This document shows, piece by piece, positions 8,423 through 16,904 of a stretch of 64,000 nucleotides of DNA (positions are counted from its first letter, which is position 1; each line of letters opens with the position of its first letter). The position numbers were made by a program, and so were the translations under genes. Location: contig NZ_CP016305.1 of the NCBI RefSeq assembly GCF_002285905.1, positions 186,001-250,000 of the forward strand, written 5' to 3'. This DNA is from Rickettsia sp. MEAM1 (Bemisia tabaci). Its GTDB lineage: Bacteria > Pseudomonadota > Alphaproteobacteria > Rickettsiales > Rickettsiaceae. The notes under the pieces were generated by a model. That model was not told the DNA's origin, ran no database searches, and saw nothing but the letters and a program-made list of their open reading frames with translations.

Positions 8423-9102
8423 ATTATTATTAATATGTGCTGCTCTTTTTCTTCTTTATTTTGGCTTTACCTTAACGCAAAGCTTTGATTCAAAGGTTTT
8501 CATTAGTTTATATAATTATAATATTGAAACTACTTTTTTCTTTAGTCTAATTATCTTAATTCTATTAATAGTACTTGGTTTTATCATAATAAGATTTTTG
8601 ATATTAATTATCGACTTACCAATTAAGATACATAATGTTTTTAGCAATCGTAAAATCAATAATGATAGATATTCATTAGTTCTAGCCTTTGCAAAATATA
8701 TTACTGGTGATAAAATTAAAGCAGGCTCTATTGCCCGCAAGAATTCATCTTGTGAAAATTTAAAAGAATTTCATAACTTAATTTTAGCCGAAACAGAAGA
8801 GGAGGTAGATAAGAAAATCGCTTATTTGCAAAATCTTTCTAAATCAAAAGAATTTGCTTTTTATAGCAATAAAAATTTAGCCAGACTTTATTACGATAAA
8901 GGACTTTATCAAGAAGCTGAGAATTATGCTATTAAAGCTTATAATTTAAATGAATATGATGCAGATAATTTAGTTACTTTAGCTTATTGTTACGGACAAC
9001 TTGCTTTATGGCCTAAATTTACTTTCATCACAAACAAAATTGCCAAACTTCATAAAGCTATACCTATTTCAGACAGTTTAAAAATTGCTGATTACTATTT
9101 GC
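8415..9102 (+). pseudogene. hemY: HemY-like membrane protein, C-terminus lost to IS6
   Basis: The remaining 229 residues show two N-terminal membrane helices (about 3-20 and 42-66), a DRYSLVLAFAKYITGDKIKAG segment and the beginning of TPR-like helices (ARLYYDKGLYQEAENYAIKAY). This is the HemY_N plus TPR layout of the protein encoded after hemD. The frame meets an IS6 end at 9103 and continues only as RHRQVKGGHRQVK before a stop. HemY proteins are usually near 400 residues, so nearly half is lost. Confidence 0.82.
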
Positions 9103-9181
9103 GGCACCGTCAAGTTAAGGGAGGGCACCGTCAAGTTAAGTAAATTAGTGTCACAAAGTACTATATTTTTAGATTTCAGAC
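9103..9181. mobile_element. Two IS6 end fragments in tandem
   Basis: 9103-9123 is 21 bp of the promoter-end terminus (GGCACCGTCAAGTTAAGGGAG). 9124-9181 is 58 bp of the transposase-end terminus. A complete minus-strand copy follows at 9182. Three GGCACCGTCAAGTTAA starts within 80 bp record at least three separate events at this spot. Confidence 0.9.
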
Positions 9182-10042
9182 GGCACCGTCAAGTTAAGTA
9201 AATTAGTGTCACAAAGTACTATATTTTTAGATTTCAGACAGCAAGAAGTCTTTGAGTAGCTTCATCCCAAATGGATTTAGCGGACGCAAATGCAATTCTT
9301 TGCTCAGATGCTGTTTTAGTATATCTTCCAACATTTACAGCAAATATATTTCTGACTTTTCCCATCAGTGATAATGTACATTGTGCTGAATTAGGATGCT
9401 TAAATTTAATCAGTATCTTCTCTTTTCTCCTAGTTGGCTGATGGGCATTCTCAATCCGATTATTTAGTCTTTTATCGGTACGATGCTTAGTCCTAGGACA
9501 CATATACCTAACTGGTTTAATGTAGCTTTTTAGCTTATCAGTCACAATAACCCTTGGACATGGATAATTACCCAATAATCTTGATAAAAAGCGAATAGCT
9601 GATTTCTTGTTACGACGCTTCTGCAGTAATACTTCTAATTCATGTCCCTCAGAGTCAACAGCTCTCCATAATATGAATACTTCACCTTTGATCTTGATAT
9701 TCATCTCATCCAAATGCCATTTATCAGTTGGCTTTCGCTCTCTCTTACTAATAACATCTTGAAAATAAACTACAAACTTATAACACCAAAACCTTACAGT
9801 CTCATGACTTAATATAATACCTCGATAAGCCATCTGCTCTTGAACATCTCGGTAACTATTATTAAAGCGATGATATAACCATACTGTATGGCTAATAATG
9901 CTTGCTGGAAAACGATGTCTATTCGGGGCTTGAGTAATATGCATAGCGGTAAAATCTAGGATAAATTGTTACTGCTATTCTATAAATCATTCCCTGTAAT
10001 TGCTCAATACTTAATTTATACCTCCCTTAACTTGACGGTGCC
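9182..10042 (-). mobile_element. Complete IS6-family insertion sequence, copy 2 (861 bp)
   Basis: It has the same ends and length as copy 1, in reverse orientation. The outer 8-mers (ctatttgc before 9103, attaaaat after 10042) do not match, so no target duplication is visible around the cluster. Everything right of the copy, starting at 10043, is unrelated to hemY. Confidence 0.95.
9234..9944 (-). CDS. IS6-family DDE transposase, copy 2
   Basis: The 236-residue product is identical in translation to copy 1, with Asp79, Asp136 and Glu165 present and no frameshift. It is presumably active. The promoter is expected in the 98 bp between the element end and the ATG. Confidence 0.95.
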   Translation of the reverse strand: MHITQAPNRHRFPASIISHTVWLYHRFNNSYRDVQEQMAYRGIILSHETVRFWCYKFVVYFQDVISKRERKPTDKWHLDEMNIKIKGEVFILWRAVDSEGHELEVLLQKRRNKKSAIRFLSRLLGNYPCPRVIVTDKLKSYIKPVRYMCPRTKHRTDKRLNNRIENAHQPTRRKEKILIKFKHPNSAQCTLSLMGKVRNIFAVNVGRYTKTASEQRIAFASAKSIWDEATQRLLAV

Positions 10043-10099
10043 ATTAAAATTAGGTGTTGTAAAAGCACATATATTTTATATAAAAATGCCAATATATTT

Positions 10100-10606
10100 T
10101 TACTTGAACTCTTCATCTTCGCTATCTTCACTTTCATTATAAATTCTAGTATAATCTTCAAACTCTGTATTTTTTAATTCCTCTTCTATTACTTTTTTGG
10201 CTATATCAAAATCAACTACATAACAACATACTTCCATTGTCCCCGCACCAACACTACCACCGTCACAATTTCCCAGCCCTGTCCATCCTAAAATTTCTCC
10301 TAATAAATCTTGCAGCTTATGTCTTTTTTCTAAATCTTCTGAAGGACCAAAATCATCTGTCACGTTATACTCAACTATAAGTATTGCATGATCATCTATA
10401 TCTATAGGTCTATAACCTTCTTGTGTAAGCTGCTCTATTTTATTACCTATATCTTCATATAGCTGAGGTGATACATCAAATTCATCATATTTTCCTTTTA
10501 TACCTACTATTCCATAGGGTATTATTAATTTTGTTTTTTGCTCATTATCCCATGTTTGCCAAAAATGAAGTTTGCCATCAATTCTATTATAAAGTTCTAT
10601 AAACAT
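10100..10606 (-). CDS. Small acidic protein with WGR-like N-terminus
   Basis: I do not recognise the 168-residue protein as a named family. Residues about 11-42 (KLHFWQTWDNE... to YGIVGIKGKYDEF) resemble a WGR domain, where FW...WGRIGTKG is the usual core. The middle has a GLGNCDGGSVGAGTMEV glycine-rich motif and the C-terminus is highly acidic (ESEDSEDEEFK). There is no signal peptide or membrane helix. It stands alone between IS6 copy 2 and znuB. WGR domains bind nucleic-acid ends in PARPs; stand-alone bacterial forms have no agreed role. The domain call is tentative. Confidence 0.6.
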   Translation of the reverse strand: MFIELYNRIDGKLHFWQTWDNEQKTKLIIPYGIVGIKGKYDEFDVSPQLYEDIGNKIEQLTQEGYRPIDIDDHAILIVEYNVTDDFGPSEDLEKRHKLQDLLGEILGWTGLGNCDGGSVGAGTMEVCCYVVDFDIAKKVIEEELKNTEFEDYTRIYNESEDSEDEEFK

Positions 10607-10678
10607 AATTAAGATTTCCTTTTATTGTAATTTTTTATTTTAAAATTTCAAAAGCTATTCTACTTGTTTTCTTTCTAT

Positions 10679-11443
10679 TCAAAAAGACAATCTTTTTAAA
10701 TACAACACCCCATAAATCAACGAGCCGATTATTATAACTAATGGCGTTAGAGGAAGATCGAAATAAAAAGAGGCAGTAGCAGCACAGAAATTAATAAATA
10801 GCGAAATAAAAATTGATATTATAATCATCATAGCAGGGCCGCCTACCATAAACCTTGCAATCATAGCAGGAATAAGTAACACAGCCGTCACCATAAGAAC
10901 CCCAACTATTTTAATTGCAGAAAATACTGATATAGATAAAATAAGTAAAAATAGTAGTTCTATAATATTAACTTTTACGCCTTTAATTACGGCAATATCT
11001 CTGTTAATAATTATAAGAAGAATTTTATTATAAAAATATGTAATAAAACATATAGTAGCTATAAGCATTATTGCTAGCACAATTAAATCATCAAAAGCTA
11101 CAGATAAAATATCGCCAAATAGTAAATTTACTATATTGTTTTGTGTAGAAGAAAAATAATTAATAATTAAAGCAATAGCCAGCATAGAGCTAGAAATTAA
11201 ATTAATAACTGCATTTTTCTCAGAATTATTTTGGAAGATAAACACAAAAATTGAAAAAAGAATTGCAACAATTAATCCTGAATATATTAATGGAAAATGA
11301 GCAATAATACTAATGCTGACTGCAAGAAAGCTACTATGAGCAAGCCCATCGCCAAAGTAAACATATCTTTTCCATAATGCTATGCAGCCAATAGGAGCAA
11401 ATATGCAGCTAATTAAAATTAGGGCTAGTATTATTAGTACCAT
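10679..11443 (-). CDS. znuB: Zinc/manganese ABC transporter permease ZnuB
   Basis: The 254-residue protein has seven or eight hydrophobic helices and the ABC-3 family motifs GCIALWKRYVYFGDGLAHSS near the start and VGVLMVTAVLLIPAMIAR in the second half. It forms the membrane channel of a divalent-metal importer, most often zinc, with ZnuC and ZnuA. Neither partner is adjacent. It is divergent from ubiG with only 17 bp between starts, so promoters must lie inside the genes. Confidence 0.9.
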   Translation of the reverse strand: MVLIILALILISCIFAPIGCIALWKRYVYFGDGLAHSSFLAVSISIIAHFPLIYSGLIVAILFSIFVFIFQNNSEKNAVINLISSSMLAIALIINYFSSTQNNIVNLLFGDILSVAFDDLIVLAIMLIATICFITYFYNKILLIIINRDIAVIKGVKVNIIELLFLLILSISVFSAIKIVGVLMVTAVLLIPAMIARFMVGGPAMMIIISIFISLFINFCAATASFYFDLPLTPLVIIIGSLIYGVLYLKRLSF

Positions 11444-11460
11444 ATAAGTATATTATAGCT

Positions 11461-12165
11461 ATGTCTTCAGTTAATAAAAACGAATTAGAAAAATTTGAGA
11501 AAATCTCTCATAGTTGGTGGAATAAGGATGGGGAATTCGGTATTTTACACCGCATAAATCCTATTCGCCTTAACTATATAATAGAGAAGATAAAATCGCA
11601 TTACAACGATATTTCTGATTTGGAAATATTAGATGTAGGTTGTGGTGGCGGTTTAATTGCTACTAATCTTGCAATACAAGGTTTTAAGGTTACGGCTATT
11701 GATGCTTTGCAAAGTAATATTGATACTGCTTTGGCTTATGCTACAGAAAATAATATTAAGGTAAATTATTTAAAAAGCACTATAGAAGAATTAGAGAATG
11801 ATAAGCAATATGATGTAGTGATTTGTCTTGAAGTTATCGAGCATGTGGAAAATGTTCAAGAATTTATGCTTAATTTGGTAAAGCGTATTAAGCCAAAAGG
11901 TATGGCTATAATTTCTACGATTAACCGCACTAAAAAAGCTTATTTACTTGGGATAATAGCAGCTGAATATATACTCGGATGGGTGCCAAAAAATACTCAT
12001 GATTATAGTAAGTTTCTAAAACCATCTGAAATTTATGAGATGCTCGCAGACACTAATGTAGAAATTGAGGAGCTAAAAGGTTTGGTGTATAATTTAGCTA
12101 AAGATGAATGGCATTTAAGTGATGATGATATAGATGTAAATTATTTTATGTGTATACTCGTTTAA
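11461..12165 (+). CDS. ubiG: Ubiquinone O-methyltransferase UbiG
   Basis: The 234-residue SAM methyltransferase shows motif I ILDVGCGGGLIATNLA near residue 58, IDALQSNI for ribose binding and VICLEVIEHV. The N-terminal KFEKISHSWWNKDGEF is diagnostic of UbiG. It carries out both O-methylations in ubiquinone synthesis at the membrane surface. The gene is full length and its start has no competitor. The stop lies at the edge of a long palindromic repeat. Confidence 0.93.
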   Translation: MSSVNKNELEKFEKISHSWWNKDGEFGILHRINPIRLNYIIEKIKSHYNDISDLEILDVGCGGGLIATNLAIQGFKVTAIDALQSNIDTALAYATENNIKVNYLKSTIEELENDKQYDVVICLEVIEHVENVQEFMLNLVKRIKPKGMAIISTINRTKKAYLLGIIAAEYILGWVPKNTHDYSKFLKPSEIYEMLADTNVEIEELKGLVYNLAKDEWHLSDDDIDVNYFMCILV

Positions 12166-12285
12166 TTTGAAAAATTGGCTACGTCATCCTACAAGTACTT
12201 TGGTACTCACGTTACTTGCGTGTACGCTCCGTTCCTCGTCTTGTGGATTCCTTGCTCTTTTCCAAATTAAACTTCGTCTACTAAT
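12160..12285. repeat. Palindromic repeat, 'ggctacgtc...gacgaag' family
   Basis: About 125 bp run from cgtttaatttgaaaa through ggctacgtcatcctacaagtac to ttttccaaattaaacttcg. The ends are complementary. Related copies lie at 29745, 42875 and, reversed, 51245. It fills the ubiG-gltX gap and could act as a terminator-like hairpin. Confidence 0.82.
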
Positions 12286-12314
12286 TTTTATGTACTTAAT
12301 ATATATTTAAATAA

Positions 12315-13709
12315 ATGACTAACAACATAATTACTAGATTTGCTCCGTCACCGACGGGGTTTTTGCATATAGGTTCAGCAAGAACGGCTTTATTCAATTA
12401 TTTATTTGCTAAGCATAATAACGGCAAATTCTTACTACGTATTGAAGATACCGATAGAGAAAGATCAACAGAAGCAGCGGTAGAAGCCATATTTTCAGGA
12501 CTGAAATGGCTAGGGCTTAATTGGGATGATGAAGTTGTATTCCAATCTAAACGCAATGATCTTTATAAGGAAGCAGCATTAAAGTTGCTTGCAGAGGGTA
12601 AGGCATATTATTGTTTTACGCCTCAGGAAGAAATAGAAAAGCAAAGACAAGAAGCTCTAGAAAATAAGCAGCATTTTATTTTTAATAGTAGGTGGCGAGA
12701 TAAAACTCCTGATACTTACCCAAAAGACATAAAGCCGGTTATACGTTTAAAAACTCCTCGCACAGGCAGTATAACAATTAATGATACTTTGCAGGGTGAC
12801 GTAGTAATTGAGAACTCTCACATTGATGATATGGTACTATTGCGTAGTGACGGCACTGCTACTTACATGCTAGCCGTGGTGGTGGATGATCACGATATGG
12901 GCATAACTCATATTATTAGAGGTGATGATCATTTAACGAATGCTGCAAGGCAAATCGCTATATATAACGCTTTTGGTTACCACGTTCCAAGCATGACTCA
13001 TATACCGCTAATTCATGGAGCAGATGGTGCTAAATTGTCTAAAAGGCATGGGGCTTTAGGTGTTGAAGCTTATAAGGATATGGGGTATTTGCCGGAAAGC
13101 TTATGTAATTATCTATTGCGTCTTGGTTGGAGTCATGGGGATGATGAGATTATCAAGATGGATCAAGCAATAAAATGGTTTAACCTAGATTCACTTGGTA
13201 AATCACCTGCAAGGCTTGATTTTACTAAAATGAACAGCTTAAATAGCCATTATTTAAGAATGCTTGATGAGAACAGTTTAATTACTAAAATTTTAGAGAT
13301 ATTAAATCGAAATTACAAGGTCAGCGAGCAGGAAGTAAATTATATAAAACATGGTCTACAAGGTTTATTAGTTAGAAGCGAAACATTATTAGATTTAGCA
13401 AATCTTGCCAAAATTTATTTAATAGATACTCCTATTGCTTATGAAAATGAGGCAAAGGAAATTATAGAAAATTGCGATAAAAATTTGCTTAGCAATGTTA
13501 TAGAAAGCCTAGAAAAACTTGAGCAGTTTGATAAAGAATCAGTGCAGTCTGAATTTAAGAAAATAGCAACAGAAAATAGTTTAAAGCTAAATGAAGTTAT
13601 GAAGCCTGTGAGAGCTTTAATTACGGGTATGGTTGGCTCACCTAGCATATTTGAAATTGCTGAAATTTTAGGGAAAGAAAATATTTTAAAAAGGTTAAAA
13701 GTAAAATGA
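12315..13709 (+). CDS. gltX: Glutamate--tRNA ligase
   Basis: The 464-residue class I synthetase has the HIGH-type motif HIGSARTALFNYL near residue 18 and the KMSKS-type motif KLSKRHG near residue 241. It charges tRNA-Glu, and in bacteria lacking GlnRS a GluRS also misacylates tRNA-Gln for GatCAB to amidate. Rickettsia carry two gltX paralogues; which one this is cannot be settled here. Its end overlaps the ialB-like start by 4 bp. Confidence 0.95.
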   Translation: MTNNIITRFAPSPTGFLHIGSARTALFNYLFAKHNNGKFLLRIEDTDRERSTEAAVEAIFSGLKWLGLNWDDEVVFQSKRNDLYKEAALKLLAEGKAYYCFTPQEEIEKQRQEALENKQHFIFNSRWRDKTPDTYPKDIKPVIRLKTPRTGSITINDTLQGDVVIENSHIDDMVLLRSDGTATYMLAVVVDDHDMGITHIIRGDDHLTNAARQIAIYNAFGYHVPSMTHIPLIHGADGAKLSKRHGALGVEAYKDMGYLPESLCNYLLRLGWSHGDDEIIKMDQAIKWFNLDSLGKSPARLDFTKMNSLNSHYLRMLDENSLITKILEILNRNYKVSEQEVNYIKHGLQGLLVRSETLLDLANLAKIYLIDTPIAYENEAKEIIENCDKNLLSNVIESLEKLEQFDKESVQSEFKKIATENSLKLNEVMKPVRALITGMVGSPSIFEIAEILGKENILKRLKVK

Positions 13710-13890
13710 AAAATTACATAAAGAAAATTATATTTGTTTGTAGCGGGTTATTTGTAATAGCTGGGGTTTTTGTATTATTTAGGGTGGAAAATGTTAATGC
13801 TTCAACAGCACCTAAAAAATATGGAGCTTGGAATTTAAATTGTAATCTTAATAATGAACAAAAACAAATTTGCTTTTTATCACAACAAAT
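13706..13890 (+). pseudogene. IalB-family periplasmic protein, truncated by IS6
   Basis: About 62 native residues remain: a signal-anchor helix (about 7-25) and then KKYGAWNLNCN...QICFLSQQ, which is the start of the invasion-associated locus B domain (F/YGxW...C...C...Q). The IS6 end at 13891 adds APSS and a stop. Full proteins are about 160-190 residues, so the fold cannot form. The 4-bp overlap with gltX shows the original operon. The missing 3' part is not seen in the window. Confidence 0.8.
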
Positions 13891-14751
13891 GGCACCGTCA
13901 AGTTAAGTAAATTAGTGTCACAAAGTACTATATTTTTAGATTTCAGACAGCAAGAAGTCTTTGAGTAGCTTCATCCCAAATGGATTTAGCGGACGCAAAT
14001 GCAATTCTTTGCTCAGATGCTGTTTTAGTATATCTTCCAACATTTACAGCAAATATATTTCTGACTTTTCCCATCAGTGATAATGTACATTGTGCTGAAT
14101 TAGGATGCTTAAATTTAATCAGTATCTTCTCTTTTCTCCTAGTTGGCTGATGGGCATTCTCAATCCGATTATTTAGTCTTTTATCGGTACGATGCTTAGT
14201 CCTAGGACACATATACCTAACTGGTTTAATGTAGCTTTTTAGCTTATCAGTCACAATAACCCTTGGACATGGATAATTACCCAATAATCTTGATAAAAAG
14301 CGAATAGCTGATTTCTTGTTACGACGCTTCTGCAGTAATACTTCTAATTCATGTCCCTCAGAGTCAACAGCTCTCCATAATATGAATACTTCACCTTTGA
14401 TCTTGATATTCATCTCATCCAAATGCCATTTATCAGTTGGCTTTCGCTCTCTCTTACTAATAACATCTTGAAAATAAACTACAAACTTATAACACCAAAA
14501 CCTTACAGTCTCATGACTTAATATAATACCTCGATAAGCCATCTGCTCTTGAACATCTCGGTAACTATTATTAAAGCGATGATATAACCATACTGTATGG
14601 CTAATAATGCTTGCTGGAAAACGATGTCTATTCGGGGCTTGAGTAATATGCATAGCGGTAAAATCTAGGATAAATTGTTACTGCTATTCTATAAATCATT
14701 CCCTGTAATTGCTCAATACTTAATTTATACCTCCCTTAACTTGACGGTGCC
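13891..14751 (-). mobile_element. Complete IS6-family insertion sequence, copy 3 (861 bp)
   Basis: Its ends and length are identical to the other copies. The left flank is the ialB-like gene (caacaaat) and the right flank is a glycosyltransferase gene (tcctaaag), two unrelated broken genes on opposite strands, so the copy marks a rearrangement joint. The right 8-mer is the exact reverse complement of the 8-mer after the cluster at 5425-6465. Confidence 0.95.
13943..14653 (-). CDS. IS6-family DDE transposase, copy 3
   Basis: The 236-residue product has the same translation as copies 1 and 2 and all three presumed catalytic residues. It is intact. Confidence 0.95.
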   Translation of the reverse strand: MHITQAPNRHRFPASIISHTVWLYHRFNNSYRDVQEQMAYRGIILSHETVRFWCYKFVVYFQDVISKRERKPTDKWHLDEMNIKIKGEVFILWRAVDSEGHELEVLLQKRRNKKSAIRFLSRLLGNYPCPRVIVTDKLKSYIKPVRYMCPRTKHRTDKRLNNRIENAHQPTRRKEKILIKFKHPNSAQCTLSLMGKVRNIFAVNVGRYTKTASEQRIAFASAKSIWDEATQRLLAV

Positions 14752-15186
14752 TCCTAAAGTACCAAAACATAATTTACAAACTTGTTGTGTCCAATTGCCT
14801 TGAATGGTCACATCAGGCTCACCGCATTTTTCTAACACTTCATTTTCTGTCATAAAATTAGGCATTCGTTGTATAGCACCTTTATTTTTAAGATCAGTAA
14901 AAGCATTTTTGAATAAGTCAAGTTCATCCTTACCGACTACAACATAAAAGGGTGTATTTTCAGCATCGACAAAATATTTTTCAAATGATTCATATAAATG
15001 TAAGCTTCTATTTAAATCTCTAGTAAAAGATTTATTTAGTACCGCAAAATCATATTGGTATTTATATTTTTCTTGTACAATATTATTAAAATTATAGTGC
15101 TTATAATATTTTTTTGTATAAAAAGCTAAGGGAATTACTAAAACTATCAAGAGTAATATATATCTAGATTTAGTTTTATTTTTCAT
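14752..15186 (-). pseudogene. Duplicate N-terminal fragment of the neighbouring glycosyltransferase
   Basis: About 145 residues are nearly the same as residues 8-153 of the intact gene at 15275-16360, including ENTPFYVVVGKDELDLFKNA and GNWTQQVCKLCFGTLG. The match is strongest in the 270 bp next to the IS and weaker at the membrane anchor. The frame is cut at 14752 by IS6 copy 3, which adds eight foreign residues. It lacks the DSDTYF metal-binding motif, so it cannot be active. Confidence 0.85.
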
Positions 15187-15274
15187 ATTATAATCAATAT
15201 TTTAGTTTTTTATTAAGCTTTTTAACAGTTACAATATTTATATTAACCTTGATTTAAACTTAATTAGTAATTTG

Positions 15275-16360
15275 TTATTTTTTTAAAACAGGGCAATGGT
15301 CAGGTCGTTTATAGATAATTTCCTTTCTATCACATTGGATTTGTCCAGATTCACAGCGGCTTGGGTCTAGATATATAATTGCTTGATAAGTAACGCCATA
15401 ATGTACGTCATACCCTTCTTCGGGAATACAATCACTTTCATTATCTATTAAAGAAAATACTCCCTCTCCTATGAAGAAAGGTTCGTGCTGAAGTACATAT
15501 TCTCCGTACCATTGAAATTCAAAAGGTATTAAAAAAATAAGAGTTGCAAAATTATATCCTTTATTTTTAATAAACTTTTTCATTCTATTAATAGCATCAG
15601 AACTAAAAAACTGATGTGTAGTAACAAAAGCATAATTCTCATCAATTTTATTGCCACCAAAGAACTGTTTTATAAAAGTTAATGAATCATACCAATTTAA
15701 TTTAGTATCTATTGCTATACCTTGATTAAGCTTACAGCTCATGGTAGGAAAATACGTTTTATATTTCTTATCTGCTTCTATTTGTTCCAGACCTTTTTTA
15801 GAAGCCCAAGTTTTAATTACATCGCCATGAAATAAAACAGATTTATCAAATTTTTTGGTAAAGTAAGTATCTGAATCTATAGTTATATAATTTTTTGCTA
15901 TCCCTAAAGTACCAAAACATAATTTACAAACTTGTTGTGTCCAATTGCCTTGAATGGTCACATCAGGCTCACCGCATTTTTCTAACACTTCATTTTCTGT
16001 CATAAAATTAGGCATTCGTTGTATAGCACCTTTATTTTTAAGATCAGCAAAAGCATTTTTGAATAAGTCAAGTTCATCCTTACCGACTACAACATAAAAG
16101 GGTGTATTTTCAGCATCGACAAAATATTTTTCAAATGATTCGTATAGATGCAAACTTCTATTTAAATCTCTAGTAAAAGATTTGTTTAATATTGCAAAGT
16201 CATATTGGTATTTATATTTTTCTTGTACAATATTATTAAAATAATATTGCTTATAATATTTTTTTGTATAAAAAGCTAAAAAAATGACTAATGCTATAAA
16301 AAATATAGCACATATAAACTTTTTCTTGTTTTTCATACATTTACTTTTTAAGTTTTTCAT
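15275..16360 (-). CDS. Membrane-anchored putative GT-A-type glycosyltransferase (DUF6492-like)
   Basis: The 361-residue protein has a single N-terminal anchor (about 14-28). The soluble domain contains WTQQVCKLCFGTLG, then ITIDSDTYFTKKF, whose DxD is the nucleotide-sugar metal motif, and a later FQWYGEYVLQ. That set resembles the DUF6492 family of predicted glycosyltransferases. Acceptor and donor are unknown. It follows a GT10 gene with a 20-bp overlap, so both served one glycan. A second start MKNKKKFIC eight codons in is equally plausible. Confidence 0.7.
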   Translation of the reverse strand: MKNLKSKCMKNKKKFICAIFFIALVIFLAFYTKKYYKQYYFNNIVQEKYKYQYDFAILNKSFTRDLNRSLHLYESFEKYFVDAENTPFYVVVGKDELDLFKNAFADLKNKGAIQRMPNFMTENEVLEKCGEPDVTIQGNWTQQVCKLCFGTLGIAKNYITIDSDTYFTKKFDKSVLFHGDVIKTWASKKGLEQIEADKKYKTYFPTMSCKLNQGIAIDTKLNWYDSLTFIKQFFGGNKIDENYAFVTTHQFFSSDAINRMKKFIKNKGYNFATLIFLIPFEFQWYGEYVLQHEPFFIGEGVFSLIDNESDCIPEEGYDVHYGVTYQAIIYLDPSRCESGQIQCDRKEIIYKRPDHCPVLKK

Positions 16361-16904
16361 CTAACAATTGTAATATTTTAGTACGCAATTTATCTTGTAC
16401 TACCGACCAATCCTTACTTGGATCTATTAACAGGTTTTTATTCCAAATGTCACAATATAATGAATCATCATTATCTACTTTTTTAATATAATCAACTAAA
16501 TCATCTTCCGTATTAAAATCGCATGCATAAATTATAGCATCCTTATTTATATCTTGTAATACCGCAGTTTTATCACCATAATATATTGGTATAGCACCGG
16601 CGAAATATGCTTGAAATAGCTTTTTAGTCATATACCCATTATGTGTTTGATTTTCATAAGCAATAACAAATTTACAATTAGATAACCACTCCATAGTTTC
16701 GCTAATTTCTAGATTTCTACCAATATTATTTAAATGTCTTCCACCACTAAGAACTTTTTTATTATAAGAAGAAGATAATTTATGAAATAAATGATCCCTT
16801 GCTTTAACTCCATCTAAAGGGTTATTAGTACGTGTATCATTTGTATATCCATTACTAACGAGAAAACAAGCAAAGTTCTTTTTATTAGGATTACAAGTTC
16901 CATT
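16341..16904 (-). pseudogene. GT10 (fucosyltransferase-type) glycosyltransferase, 5' end removed by IS6
   Basis: Reading upstream of the internal ATG at 16694, the frame stays open for 70 more codons up to the IS6 end at 16905 (NGTCNPNKKNFACFLVSNGY...), so the gene originally began further upstream. The C-terminal half has the alpha-1,3-fucosyltransferase motif NCKFVIAYENQTHNGYMTKK and AGAIPIYYGD, which binds GDP-fucose in GT10 enzymes. The N-terminal acceptor domain is gone. About 187 residues remain of an expected 300 or more. Confidence 0.85.
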
